This document shows positions 36,001 to 42,905 of a DNA stretch of 45,082 bases, piece by piece. The translations under genes were made by a program, and so were the position numbers. The stretch's first letter is position 1; every line of letters begins with the position of its first letter. This stretch comes from Candidatus Lachnoclostridium stercoravium (GTDB lineage Bacteria; Bacillota; Clostridia; Lachnospirales; Lachnospiraceae): positions 1 through 45,082 of the forward strand of contig DWZA01000107.1 of assembly GCA_019118365.1 (NCBI GenBank), written 5' to 3'. The notes beneath the pieces are model-generated. The model was given only the letters and a program-made list of their open reading frames with translations, was not told where the DNA came from and made no database searches.

Positions 36001-36110
36001 CAGATTCCGATCCAGTATTTAGTGAGCTGATCCTTTTGATTACGGTACTCAATGCTGAGCCATTTGCCCTCATGGATCGCCTGGAACAGATCGCGGCATA
36101 CAGACGTCAT
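33072..36110 (-). CDS. WYL-like / SF1 helicase / PD-(D/E)XK nuclease fusion protein
   Basis: 1012 residues. N-terminal: a WYL-like barrel region (about 1-75; W-L-S-I-E-Y-R-N) and a possible second such region near 180-240. Central: SF1 helicase with Walker A G-P-P-G-T-G-K-T (about 346-353), Walker B in M-D-E-A-S-Q (about 605), G-D-P-Q-Q-L-N-P (about 633), T-V-H-A-F-Q-G-D-E and N-V-A-V-S-R-A-K-E-Q. C-terminal: R-F-D-F-V-V (about 930) and V-I-E-L-D-G-K-E-H-Y (about 952), matching a PD-(D/E)XK nuclease of the DUF2726/Vsr type. The order recalls DUF4011-helicase-Vsr proteins but with a WYL-like head. Candidate stand-alone defence or DNA-repair protein. It converges on the desulfurase gene, and 564 bp of repeats lie upstream. 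Confidence 0.8.
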   Translation of the reverse strand: MTSVCRDLFQAIHEGKWLSIEYRNQKDQLTKYWIGICDLNPAKRVLTVEGLHLGTLHLERFEKIYIDSIIASHLLDGTYYPVNSRLVSDIGLNPEKYRGLFDHGANLKILNYLEDCSRMDATPYRLDFTLIQHFDRESFSGGICRLDDEQFRMITEYFQKRTEQDKDTQDRLRIQRLAVNVLSIYTPRGLYTLAYKKVHLDVKARCLRPEDHITVCTEFTVGGEKESIRRFLDGDDYELLNDFEKNQEEIKNRLTASIGPGRMVDDLPYMIGLGIDIPLDLHKEYNGILEMYQTGEITVPIRAFFGELLDRPRGGRSLPIALPDRKVNMDQLLAIHNGMKYPVSYVQGPPGTGKTNTIVDTIITAFFNEKTVLFVSYNNHPIDGVAKKLSSLSYRGKKILFPAVRLGNQKKMKEALDQIRQLYEQASQINVYASTLERNRSEQAERAKRLSHILKKYDDMLDLKERKETILRLLDYEKDHRTSLQMVNFQANLGGRQLEQVEKRIGALGEISEEEAVGLAAGGSEELQKYLYYISAKYLQRIGEPKNQKLKNILYLGNEEERIEQFQAYLNDDENLTEFLRIFPVVETTCISSHRLGKPVPKFDMVIMDEASQCNTAISLVPIIRGKRLMLVGDPQQLNPVILLPELSNQVLRKKYQISDEYDYRANSVYKTYLSCDCVSDEVLLRRHYRCDKKIIGFNNRKYYNSQLKICSESKEKNPLQYIDVDGSCCYHKNTSPEEIEEIVRFASFNRNKSIGVITPFVNQKSAIEQRLKEEGLNQVSCGTVHAFQGDEKDVILFSTALTDQTYDGTYQWLKNNRELINVAVSRAKEQLILLSSMANINRLHRDGEEDDLYDLIRYVQSNGTSTVAPKQTHSRALGVKPFSTATEEAFLTTLSHALDNLWLTQNRFSVEKEVAVSQVFENSSRYNDLFYTGRFDFVVYEKHGDRKYPVLVIELDGKEHYENDVVKNRDNKKYEICRQHHMQLIRVENSYARRYQHIKEILSSYFSAQRR

Positions 36111-36165
36111 ATCAGCTGCTTTCCTTTCGGCAGTTTATCATGGATAGTTGTAAATCTTTGATACC

Positions 36166-36197
36166 GGCTTGTTCCGTGCTTCGCACTCCCACAAGCC
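36166..36197. repeat. Two-tier hairpin
   Basis: Outer arms GGCTTGT (36166-36172) and ACAAGCC (36191-36197), inner arms GTGC (36176-36179) and GCAC (36183-36186). First of a run of palindromes in the 564-bp gap upstream of the helicase-nuclease gene. Confidence 0.5.
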
Positions 36198-36260
36198 TCA
36201 AAAACATTCATAATCCGCTCATTTTTCTGCGAAAGATGGCTGCTTATTCATGTTTTTAGC

Positions 36261-36323
36261 GGGTCCCAAGATCGAAAATCCTCTTGCAAGCAAGCTTGCA
36301 TCGGATTTTCGACCTTTTGACCC
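36261..36323. repeat. Three-tier inverted repeat with CAAGCAAGCTTG core
   Basis: Outer GGGTC/GACCC, middle TCGAAAATCC (36272-36281)/GGATTTTCGA (36303-36312), inner TGCAAGC (36285-36291)/GCTTGCA (36294-36300). The core CAAGCAAGCTTG (36287-36298) occurs again at 36612-36623, so the two are members of one repeat family. Confidence 0.6.
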
Positions 36324-36397
36324 TGGTATCATAAATATAGGACTATCATAGCATGTTTAATAAAATTCTAAAAGATATTATAGGATAATTCCAGCTG

Positions 36398-36427
36398 CTT
36401 CTTGTCCGGCCCTGGCCGGGCAAGAAG
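36398..36427. repeat. 14-bp stem palindrome
   Basis: CTTCTTGTCCGGCC (36398-36411) pairs with GGCCGGGCAAGAAG (36414-36427), with one wobble pair. Both sides lack T-runs. Confidence 0.5.
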
Positions 36428-36456
36428 ATGTGACGGCCTGAACCGATACAGGACTT

Positions 36457-36502
36457 AAAAAAGACAGGAGCCTATCGGAAATCGATAGTCCCTGTCTTTT
36501 TA
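36457..36502. terminator. Bidirectional intrinsic terminator
   Basis: AAAAAGACAGG and CCTGTCTTTTT form the outer stem, CTATCG/CGATAG an inner stem around a 5-base loop. A and T runs flank it on both sides, so it can act in either direction. Confidence 0.65.
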
Positions 36503-36521
36503 AACGTCTGATAAAACAATT

Positions 36522-36658
36522 CAGCCGTGTATCTTCCCTCCAGCACAGAATGTGCTGGAGGGAAGCCTGGGATGTCATCCCTATGCCAGGATATATGTCA
36601 AATCGCTTTTACAAGCAAGCTTGTAACGCTCTTTATCATATATCCTGGCGCACGGCTG
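36522..36658. repeat. 137-bp multibranched palindromic element
   Basis: Outer closing pair CAGCCGTG (36522-36529)/CACGGCTG (36651-36658). Inside are a perfect 15-bp stem CTTCCCTCCAGCACA (36533-36547) with TGTGCTGGAGGGAAG (36551-36565), a short GGGATG-T-CATCCC dyad (36569-36581), and a 13-bp stem GCCAGGATATATG (36585-36597)/CATATATCCTGGC (36637-36649) enclosing TTACAAGC-AA-GCTTGTAA. It ends 16 bp before the stop of the lipoprotein gene, so it would be its 3' UTR on the minus strand. It could be a structured RNA or a palindromic DNA repeat. Confidence 0.65.
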
Positions 36659-36674
36659 TTACAATAATATAGAT

Positions 36675-37349
36675 TTACTGGATATCCTGATAGCCATCGT
36701 TGTAGGAAACCTCAGCTACAGTCTCGTCCATCACCTGGATCTCAAGAGTTTCAATACCAAAATTCTCTGTGAAGGTATTGCCAAGAGAAACAAGGATCAG
36801 GTCGCGGTTTTCCTCTGGAAGCTGAGAAATATTTAAAACAGCTTTGCTGAATTCAGGAGTGTTGGAAGAGACGTCAGGTCCGACAGATTCTTCTGCGCTT
36901 TCTTCCTCTGCGCCTTCCGCGTCTTCAGAAGCGCCTTCGGCCTCTGCGTCTTCGGAAGAAGCTTCTGCATCCTCGCCCTCAGATGCAGCCTCTTCGGATG
37001 CCGGCTCTTCCGCTGCGCCGCCGTTTTCATCCGGGATATAGAAGCCAAGGACAAGGGTATCCTCCGGCAGTACGCCGTAGTCGATAAGCTTAGCGAGAAC
37101 GGACTGAGCGTCCAGAGTCTCTACGCCGTCCATCTCCTGAACAAGGCCGGTATTATCATCATTTAACGCATATATGGAAATGGTAGATAACGTAGGAGCA
37201 TTGGGATCAGGAACCTTATCCTCCGCGCCTCCGGGAGCCTGTGTCTCGAATGTTTCTGCTGTCTCAGCCTGCTTTTCCGGCGTAGGCGTACATGCTGCAA
37301 GAGATAATACAGCCATAGCGCTTAACAGGCCCAGTGTTATTTTTTTCAT
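36675..37349 (-). CDS. GerMN-like lipoprotein with acidic low-complexity insert
   Basis: 224 residues. Signal peptide with lipobox L-A-A-C; the lipid-bearing Cys is C20. A GerMN-like fold is suggested by two segments (I-S-I-Y-A-L-N-D-D-N...A-L-L-L-type helix...L-P-E-D-T and L-I-L-V-S-L-G-N-T-F-T-E-N) that are separated by about 55 residues of Ala/Glu/Ser/Asp repeats (about 109-162). Surface-anchored, extracellular. The repeat is built of GCCTCTGC/TCTTCGG-type DNA runs and could change length by slippage. It follows fabT by 15 bp on the same strand. Function unknown; GerMN proteins relate to spore germination or the cell wall. Confidence 0.7.
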   Translation of the reverse strand: MKKITLGLLSAMAVLSLAACTPTPEKQAETAETFETQAPGGAEDKVPDPNAPTLSTISIYALNDDNTGLVQEMDGVETLDAQSVLAKLIDYGVLPEDTLVLGFYIPDENGGAAEEPASEEAASEGEDAEASSEDAEAEGASEDAEGAEEESAEESVGPDVSSNTPEFSKAVLNISQLPEENRDLILVSLGNTFTENFGIETLEIQVMDETVAEVSYNDGYQDIQ

Positions 37350-37364
37350 AATTGTGCTGCCTCC

Positions 37365-37811
37365 TTATACTTCTTCCTGAAAGCTCCGGAACCATCCGTC
37401 CAGGTGCTTCAGGGTTTTTACAAGAACTTCCATTTCTTCAGAACTAAGGGAACTGCGGATGCCTTCTATCATCTTTCTGTGAAACTCCGCATGGTGCTCA
37501 TAAGCGCGGCGCCCCTTCTCTGACAGAGAGATATAGACGATGCGCCGGTCTTTCTGCCCGCGGCGGCGGACAACATAGCCCTTTTTAACAAGGTTATTGA
37601 CAGCGATAGTAAGCGTCCCAACGGTCACAGATAATTCCCTGGCTATCGCAGACATATTTTTCGAAGTATCTATGCCGATGGCCTCAATAACATGCATATC
37701 ATTATTGGTGATATCCTGAAAATCCGAAGTGATGATGGCTTTCTGCTCCAGATCCATCACATCCCGGAAGAGTCCGACCAATACTCCGTTTAACGTTTCG
37801 TAAGTATCCAC
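37365..37811 (-). CDS. fabT: FabT-like MarR-family repressor of fatty-acid synthesis
   Basis: 148 residues, MarR winged-helix dimer type. It matches my memory of streptococcal FabT over its length: D-I-x-x-x-D-M-H-V-I-E-A-I-G, V-T-V-G-T-L-T-I-A-V-N-N-L-x-x-K-G-Y-V-x-R, D-R-R-I-V-Y-I-S-L-S-x-K-G-R and E-E-M-E-V near the end. The known protein represses fab genes in complex with acyl-ACP. A consensus FabT box lies at the fabH promoter (17308-17324), 20 kb away. FabT genes are usually next to fabH; here the repressor is separated from its target and has the lipoprotein gene downstream. A TATAAT-type -10 lies upstream at 37853-37858 (minus strand). Confidence 0.85.
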   Translation of the reverse strand: MDTYETLNGVLVGLFRDVMDLEQKAIITSDFQDITNNDMHVIEAIGIDTSKNMSAIARELSVTVGTLTIAVNNLVKKGYVVRRRGQKDRRIVYISLSEKGRRAYEHHAEFHRKMIEGIRSSLSSEEMEVLVKTLKHLDGWFRSFQEEV

Positions 37812-37971
37812 TTTTCCACCCTTCGTTCATTGATCACAAAAGCTTCCTACTGATTATACATGATTTCTTTGAACAGTACAACCTCTTAAATCCTTAGAAA
37901 ATTCTTACGTTCCCCCTGACTTTTCTGTTAAAATTTTATAACCTGTTCCAATGTTCCTGAATGATATTCCA

Positions 37972-38493
37972 TCAGGAAAGGGTCAGGAAGATGCAGGCCG
38001 CTGTGCCTGCTGCGGTAGCGACTGCGGCTCCAGCCAGAGTATATCGTGTTTTTGTTATCTTCACAGTCCCGAAATAAATGCTGATACAGTAAAAAACCGT
38101 TTCTGTACAGCTCATAAGGACGGACGCCATCATCCCTACAGCAGAGTCTGCGCCATATTCCTTAAAAATATCCAGGACCAGCCCGGTAGCGGCTGAATTG
38201 GAAATAAGCCTCAGAAGCAGCACAGGGACTACCGGGGCGGGAAGATGGAAAAAGGCGGCGGGAGTCTCTAAAAGCCCCGCCAGAAAATCCAGGAAGCCAG
38301 ATGCCCGGAGAATGCCGGTGGCCGTGATCAGCCCTACAAGAGTAGGAAGGATCTGGAACACCGTTTTCATCCCGTCTTTTGCGCCTTTGAGAAAATCGTC
38401 AAATACAGGCCGTCCAGAGAGAAGGCCAAAGCCGGTGATATAAAATATGATCAAAGGGATGAGACAGCTGGAAAGAAACATGATAAAAGCCAC
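37972..38493 (-). CDS. spmB: Spore maturation protein B
   Basis: 173 residues, membrane protein of the Gate/nucleoside-recognition fold. F-Y-I-T-G-F-G-L-L-S-G, D-G-M-K-T-V-F-Q-I-L-P-T-L-V-G-L and L-R-L-I-S-N-S-A-A-T-G-L-V-L-D are hallmarks of SpmB, the obligate partner of SpmA. It begins 21 bp after the DUF885 gene stop, forming an operon with it rather than with spmA, which is 9.2 kb away on the opposite strand. A dyad TTCCTGA/TCAGGAA (37954-37978) at its stop may be its terminator. Confidence 0.9.
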   Translation of the reverse strand: MAFIMFLSSCLIPLIIFYITGFGLLSGRPVFDDFLKGAKDGMKTVFQILPTLVGLITATGILRASGFLDFLAGLLETPAAFFHLPAPVVPVLLLRLISNSAATGLVLDIFKEYGADSAVGMMASVLMSCTETVFYCISIYFGTVKITKTRYTLAGAAVATAAGTAACIFLTLS

Positions 38494-38514
38494 GGCTTAG
38501 GACCTCCTGAATAT

Positions 38515-40365
38515 TTATAGCTGTTTTTCCAGCCACTCCTTAAAACGGGGCCGGATAACGGTGAACGGGGCGGGGCCGGTGTCCAGAAGGAATCTGTGAA
38601 ATTCCACAGGCCGAAAGGCGTCTTCTAAGGCGTCTTCCGCTTCCCGTCTCATAGAGGCGATCTCCAGATAGCCTACATAATACTCCAGATAATTAGCGGG
38701 ATTTTCCACCATGGTCTGGAAGATCTCGCTGACAGCCGCCTCATCGGAAATAGAATAGACGTCCTTTAAAAAAGCGGCCACATCGTCTTTCTGCCATCCA
38801 TAATAATTGATCTGCAGGTCCAGGTAGGCGTGAAGACCAAGAAGGTTGGAGCGGTTGTGCATAAGGACCTTCTGCAGATTTCTGTTTAACCCGTTATCAA
38901 AAAAATAGGAAAGAAATTCCACGTATGTCGCCCAGCCTTCCGTATAGGAACCGAAGGACAGAAGGTGGCGGATGGGAGAAGAGTTTTTATTGATAAAATA
39001 CACCGTCTGGTACAGATGACCGGGATAGCCCTCGTGAGCCAGAGTAGGATAAAGAGGCTCATCCTGAAAACGCTCGTTCCGGTTGATGTAGATCACATTA
39101 TCCTCATAGCGGTCCAAAGGAGGCAGGATATAAAAGGCAGGACTTAAGGAAAGCTCCAGAGCTTTTGGGATATCCTTTACCGTATAGCTGCACTCCGGCA
39201 GGGCGGGAAAATCGGCGGTTATCTGTTCCTGCAGGCTGGAAAGGATGGCTTCCGGCTCTGTAAAGCGGAAGGACGGTCCGTAAACCTGGGAAATGATATC
39301 CGGATCATCCTGGATCACAGAGGCGACGGCGATGATATCAGAAGTCATCTCCGTCTCGATCGCTTTTTTCAGGTCGTCCATCGTGGCATAGGACATTCCG
39401 GTGACTCCATGGACCAGGTATTCATAGTAAGCCTTTCCTTCAGGATAACCGCACATGCCGGCCGCGTTGGTCCCTGTGCCCCGCAAGGATTCCAGGGTAT
39501 CGATCAGGCCCTCATAGGCAGGCACAAAATGGTCTTTCAGGACCTGGACGTGACGGCTCCGGTAAGCTGCCTTTTCTTCTTCCGTCAGTCCGTCTACTTC
39601 AGCCATCCGCTCCTCAAAGGTCTGAGTGATAAAATTATCTTCCGGATCGATCAGATAAGCCTCGCAGGAGGTGATGATATTATCAATAGAGGCGTCGCTG
39701 ATAAAAAGCCCGGCCTCAGCTTTCGCCCGTTCAAACTCACCCAGCTGGCCGTAGTAATTATCGATCTCTGCCAGCAGAGCGAGGTAGGTATCGATATCTT
39801 CCTTCGAATAAAAGGAATATTCCGCCAGGATGACCGGCAGCTGCGCCTGGATGCCGATCGTCGGAGCCAGAGGCTGATCGTACAGTTCCAGGCCGTCGCT
39901 TAAAAGAGCGGTTTCCAGGTATTCCTTAAGGATCTCAAAAGTAAGCTGCTGGTCTTCGTCCAGCTGTTCAAAGGAGAACGACTCCAGCTGAGCGAGGACC
40001 GCTTTTGTATCTTCCATATCTGCTTTCCGGTCATTTAGGGAAGCAGAACCGTAGGAGATGGGACGCTCCGTGATGCCTGCCTGGGACGGATCCGCCAGAA
40101 GGCTGTGGAGCGTTAAGGTAGAGGAAGCGGCTTCTTTTATAAAAAGCTCTTCCGTAAATGCATCAAAAGCCTGCCGGGTTTCTTTTTCTTCCTGGGAAAT
40201 TTCTGTTTCCCCCTGTTCAGAAGAAGCCGTATACTGCTCATAATCGGAAGACGGCGGCAGAACAGGCGAGCCTGCCTGGCAGCCTGTAAGGAACAGGGCC
40301 GCGGCAAGAAAGAAGCCGGTCAGGAACTTGTGGAAAACAGACAGGTTCCGGGATGTAGGGTTCAT
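38515..40365 (-). CDS. DUF885 family lipoprotein, probable zinc metallopeptidase
   Basis: 616 residues from the ATG at 40365, chosen for GGAGGAGATCCT just upstream. N-terminal lipoprotein signal with L-F-L-T-G-C. The long helical body carries H-E-G-Y-P-G-H (about 442-448), the zinc-ligand motif of the DUF885 family (an HExxxxH variant), and a third-ligand candidate Glu in T-E-G-W-A-T-Y-V-E (about 470). Expected at the outer face of the membrane as a carboxypeptidase-type enzyme; the substrate is unknown. It is the first gene of a unit with spmB. Confidence 0.8.
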   Translation of the reverse strand: MNPTSRNLSVFHKFLTGFFLAAALFLTGCQAGSPVLPPSSDYEQYTASSEQGETEISQEEKETRQAFDAFTEELFIKEAASSTLTLHSLLADPSQAGITERPISYGSASLNDRKADMEDTKAVLAQLESFSFEQLDEDQQLTFEILKEYLETALLSDGLELYDQPLAPTIGIQAQLPVILAEYSFYSKEDIDTYLALLAEIDNYYGQLGEFERAKAEAGLFISDASIDNIITSCEAYLIDPEDNFITQTFEERMAEVDGLTEEEKAAYRSRHVQVLKDHFVPAYEGLIDTLESLRGTGTNAAGMCGYPEGKAYYEYLVHGVTGMSYATMDDLKKAIETEMTSDIIAVASVIQDDPDIISQVYGPSFRFTEPEAILSSLQEQITADFPALPECSYTVKDIPKALELSLSPAFYILPPLDRYEDNVIYINRNERFQDEPLYPTLAHEGYPGHLYQTVYFINKNSSPIRHLLSFGSYTEGWATYVEFLSYFFDNGLNRNLQKVLMHNRSNLLGLHAYLDLQINYYGWQKDDVAAFLKDVYSISDEAAVSEIFQTMVENPANYLEYYVGYLEIASMRREAEDALEDAFRPVEFHRFLLDTGPAPFTVIRPRFKEWLEKQL

Positions 40366-40500
40366 AGGATCTCCTCCATTGATCACAGGTATTTTCAGAC
40401 CATGAAACGACAGCGCGCAAAAAGTGTGCGCCGCCAGAAACGCTTACATTATAAAGTATATTATGGAGGCATATAACTCATACCTGCGGCGCGGCTGTAC

Positions 40501-40529
40501 TTGACAGACAATCTGGAAAATATTAAACT
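40501..40529 (+). promoter_or_regulatory. Promoter of metG
   Basis: TTGACA (40501-40506), 17 bases, TAAACT (40524-40529). Transcription would start near 40536, leaving a leader of about 80 bases. Confidence 0.55.
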
Positions 40530-40546
40530 ATATGCAATACAAAAAA

Positions 40547-40584
40547 CAGCGGCAGGGCGCCCGAAAGGGCATGGGCAGCCGCTG
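40547..40584 (+). other. Structured leader of metG
   Basis: CAGCGGC (40547-40553) pairs with GCCGCTG (40578-40584), enclosing GCCC-GAAA-GGGC (40559-40570), a GNRA tetraloop hairpin. It precedes the ribosome site AAGGAGG by about 20 bases. It lacks the T-box sequence and any riboswitch core I know, so its role is open. Confidence 0.4.
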
Positions 40585-40617
40585 CGAAAATCCAGGGAAT
40601 GGCAAGGAGGATGGAAC

Positions 40618-42597
40618 ATGTGCCAGAATTGTAAGAAGCCGTACTACATCACTACGGCTATCGCTTATACATCGGGGAAACCCCATATCGGCAACACCTA
40701 CGAGATCGTTTTGGCGGACAGCATTGCCCGTTATAAAAGAGAACAGGGCTATGATGTATTTTTCCAGACAGGAACCGACGAACACGGCCAGAAGATCGAA
40801 CTGAAAGCCGAAGAAGCAGGCGTTACCCCGAAGGAATTTGTTGACAACGTATCCACAGAGATCAAGAGGATCTGGGACCTTATGAACACTTCTTATGATA
40901 AGTTCATCCGCACCACGGATGCAGACCATGAGAAGCAGGTCCAGAAGATATTTAAAAAGCTTTACGACCAGGGAGATATTTATAAAGGATATTATGAAGG
41001 CCTTTACTGCACCCCCTGCGAGTCGTTCTTTACAGAATCCCAGCTGGTAGACGGCAAGTGCCCGGACTGCGGACGCCCGGTACAGCCGGCAAAGGAGGAA
41101 GCGTATTTCTTTAAGATGAGCAAATACGCGGACAGATTGATCCAGCATATCAACGAGCACCCGGAGTTTATCCAGCCGGTAGCCCGTAAAAATGAGATGA
41201 TGAACAATTTCCTGCTTCCGGGACTTCAGGACCTATGCGTATCCAGAACGTCCTTTAAGTGGGGCATACCGGTAGATTTTGACGACAGGCACGTAGTATA
41301 TGTATGGCTTGACGCCCTGACCAACTACATCACTGGCATCGGATATGACTGCGACGGAAACAGCACGGAGCAGTTTAAGAAGTACTGGCCGGCGGATCTT
41401 CATCTGATCGGCAAGGATATCATCCGCTTCCATACGATCTACTGGCCGATCTTCCTCATGGCTCTGGGACTTCCGCTTCCAAAGCAGGTATTCGGCCATC
41501 CGTGGCTCTTGCAGGGCGACGGCAAGATGAGCAAGTCCAAAGGAAACGTGCTGTATGCGGATACGCTGGCGGACTTCTTCGGAGTAGATGCGGTGCGCTA
41601 TTTCGTGCTTCACGAGATGCCGTTTGACAACGACGGCGTGATCTCCTGGGAGCTGATGGTAGAGAGGATGAATTCCGACCTGGCCAACATCCTGGGCAAC
41701 CTGGTAAACCGTACCATCTCCATGAGCAATAAATATTTCGGCGGCATTGTAGAAGACAAAAAGGCTGCGGAAGAGGTGGACGAGGACTTAAAGGCTACAG
41801 TCCTTGAAGCTGTTAAAAAAGTAGACGAGAAGATGGAGAAGCTGAGAGTGGCGGACGCCATTACCGAGATCTTCAATATCTTCAGAAGAAGCAATAAATA
41901 CATCGACGAGACGACTCCGTGGGTGCTGGCAAAGGACGAGGCGAAGAAAGACCGCTTGGCTACGGTTCTTTATAACCTGACAGAAGCCATCACTATCGGC
42001 GCATCCCTGCTCTTCTCCTTTATGCCGGAGACTTCCGAAAAGATTCTGGAGCAGCTTAATACATCCAGGAGATCCCTCCAGGATATGGATAAGTTCGGCC
42101 TGTATCCGTCAGGAAATAAGGTAACAGAAAAGCCGGAGATCCTTTTTGCACGTATGGATATAAAGGAAGTCCTGGAAAAAGCGGAAGCGCTCCATAAGGC
42201 GGAGCAGGAAGCAAAGGGCGGCGCAGAAGCAGAAAAAGAAGAGGCGGCCGTCATCGATATCGAGGCCAAGCCGGAGATCACCTACGACGACTTTGCGAAG
42301 CTCCAGTTCCAGGTAGGCGAGATCATCAAGTGCGAGGCTGTTCCAAAGTCAAAGAAGCTCCTTTGCTCCCAGGTGAAGATCGGAAGCCAGGTAAGGCAGA
42401 TCGTCAGCGGCATCAAGGCGCATTATACGCCGGAGCAGATGGTTGGAAAGAAGGTTATGGTAGTGACCAACTTAAAGCCTGCGAAGCTGGCCGGAGTGAT
42501 GTCAGAAGGCATGCTTTTATGCGCGGAAGATGCGGAGGGCAATCTGGCGTTGATGACACCGGACAAGGATATGCCGTCCGGGGCGGAGATCTGTTAA
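40618..42597 (+). CDS. metG: Methionyl-tRNA synthetase with C-terminal tRNA-binding domain
   Basis: 659 residues from the ATG at 40618, with AAGGAGG 7-8 bases upstream; a longer in-frame extension to 40501 runs through the promoter and is rejected. Class I aminoacyl-tRNA synthetase: P-H-I-G-N (HIGH motif, about 22-26), a zinc knuckle C-x2-C...C-x2-C (about 131-150), K-M-S-K-S (about 303-307). The last 110 residues are an EMAP/Trbp111-type OB-fold (F-Q-V-G-E-I-I-K, T-N-L-K-P-A-K-L-A-G-V-M-S-E-G-M), linked by an Ala/Glu-rich stretch. It charges tRNA-Met, including the initiator. Full family length and intact. Confidence 0.95.
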   Translation: MCQNCKKPYYITTAIAYTSGKPHIGNTYEIVLADSIARYKREQGYDVFFQTGTDEHGQKIELKAEEAGVTPKEFVDNVSTEIKRIWDLMNTSYDKFIRTTDADHEKQVQKIFKKLYDQGDIYKGYYEGLYCTPCESFFTESQLVDGKCPDCGRPVQPAKEEAYFFKMSKYADRLIQHINEHPEFIQPVARKNEMMNNFLLPGLQDLCVSRTSFKWGIPVDFDDRHVVYVWLDALTNYITGIGYDCDGNSTEQFKKYWPADLHLIGKDIIRFHTIYWPIFLMALGLPLPKQVFGHPWLLQGDGKMSKSKGNVLYADTLADFFGVDAVRYFVLHEMPFDNDGVISWELMVERMNSDLANILGNLVNRTISMSNKYFGGIVEDKKAAEEVDEDLKATVLEAVKKVDEKMEKLRVADAITEIFNIFRRSNKYIDETTPWVLAKDEAKKDRLATVLYNLTEAITIGASLLFSFMPETSEKILEQLNTSRRSLQDMDKFGLYPSGNKVTEKPEILFARMDIKEVLEKAEALHKAEQEAKGGAEAEKEEAAVIDIEAKPEITYDDFAKLQFQVGEIIKCEAVPKSKKLLCSQVKIGSQVRQIVSGIKAHYTPEQMVGKKVMVVTNLKPAKLAGVMSEGMLLCAEDAEGNLALMTPDKDMPSGAEIC

Positions 42598-42631
42598 TAT
42601 CATTTAACCTGTTGTGCTAATTGATATAAAA

Positions 42632-42706
42632 AACTTCAGCAAAATATGCCATTCTATAGTTGTACGCCACTATACGCTATGGAAGGAGGCATATTTTGTT
42701 GAAGTT
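42632..42706. repeat. Three-tier inverted repeat sequestering a ribosome site
   Basis: Outer arms of 19 bases (42632-42650 and 42688-42706) pair with one mismatch; inner arms TATAGT (42655-42660) and ACTATA (42669-42674) enclose 8 bases. GGAAGGAGG (42681-42689) sits at the edge of the right arm, and two TTG codons follow at 42696 and 42699, opening a 21-codon frame that ends at 42761. The 308-bp gap between metG and the next gene holds this element and nothing else I can name. Confidence 0.55.
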
Positions 42707-42905
42707 CCAATACGACTATCCCACCCTCTTTGCAACCTGCTGTTTGGCAAACAACGGCTGAAAAATGAAAGAGGAAAGAATGGCAATAGAAACGGTTATT
42801 TGCTTTCACCGCAATATTGACTATTCTTATTTTTTATACACTGTTTTTACAGAACTGCTGAGAGCTATGGCAAGACAGAAACAGAAAAGGAAGGAGAATG
42901 AGAGA

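Noticed and set aside
36378..36578. 66-codon minus-strand frame in the palindrome region
   Set aside because: It runs across two hairpins and the terminator, and has no ribosome site or protein-like composition.
40501..40617. N-terminal extension of MetG or a T-box riboswitch
   Set aside because: The region includes the promoter and a structured leader; no T-box consensus, and the ATG at 40618 has the good ribosome site and the family's normal start.
42614..42820. 68-codon frame between metG and the large gene
   Set aside because: Spans the inverted repeat, no ribosome site, and a composition not resembling a real protein.
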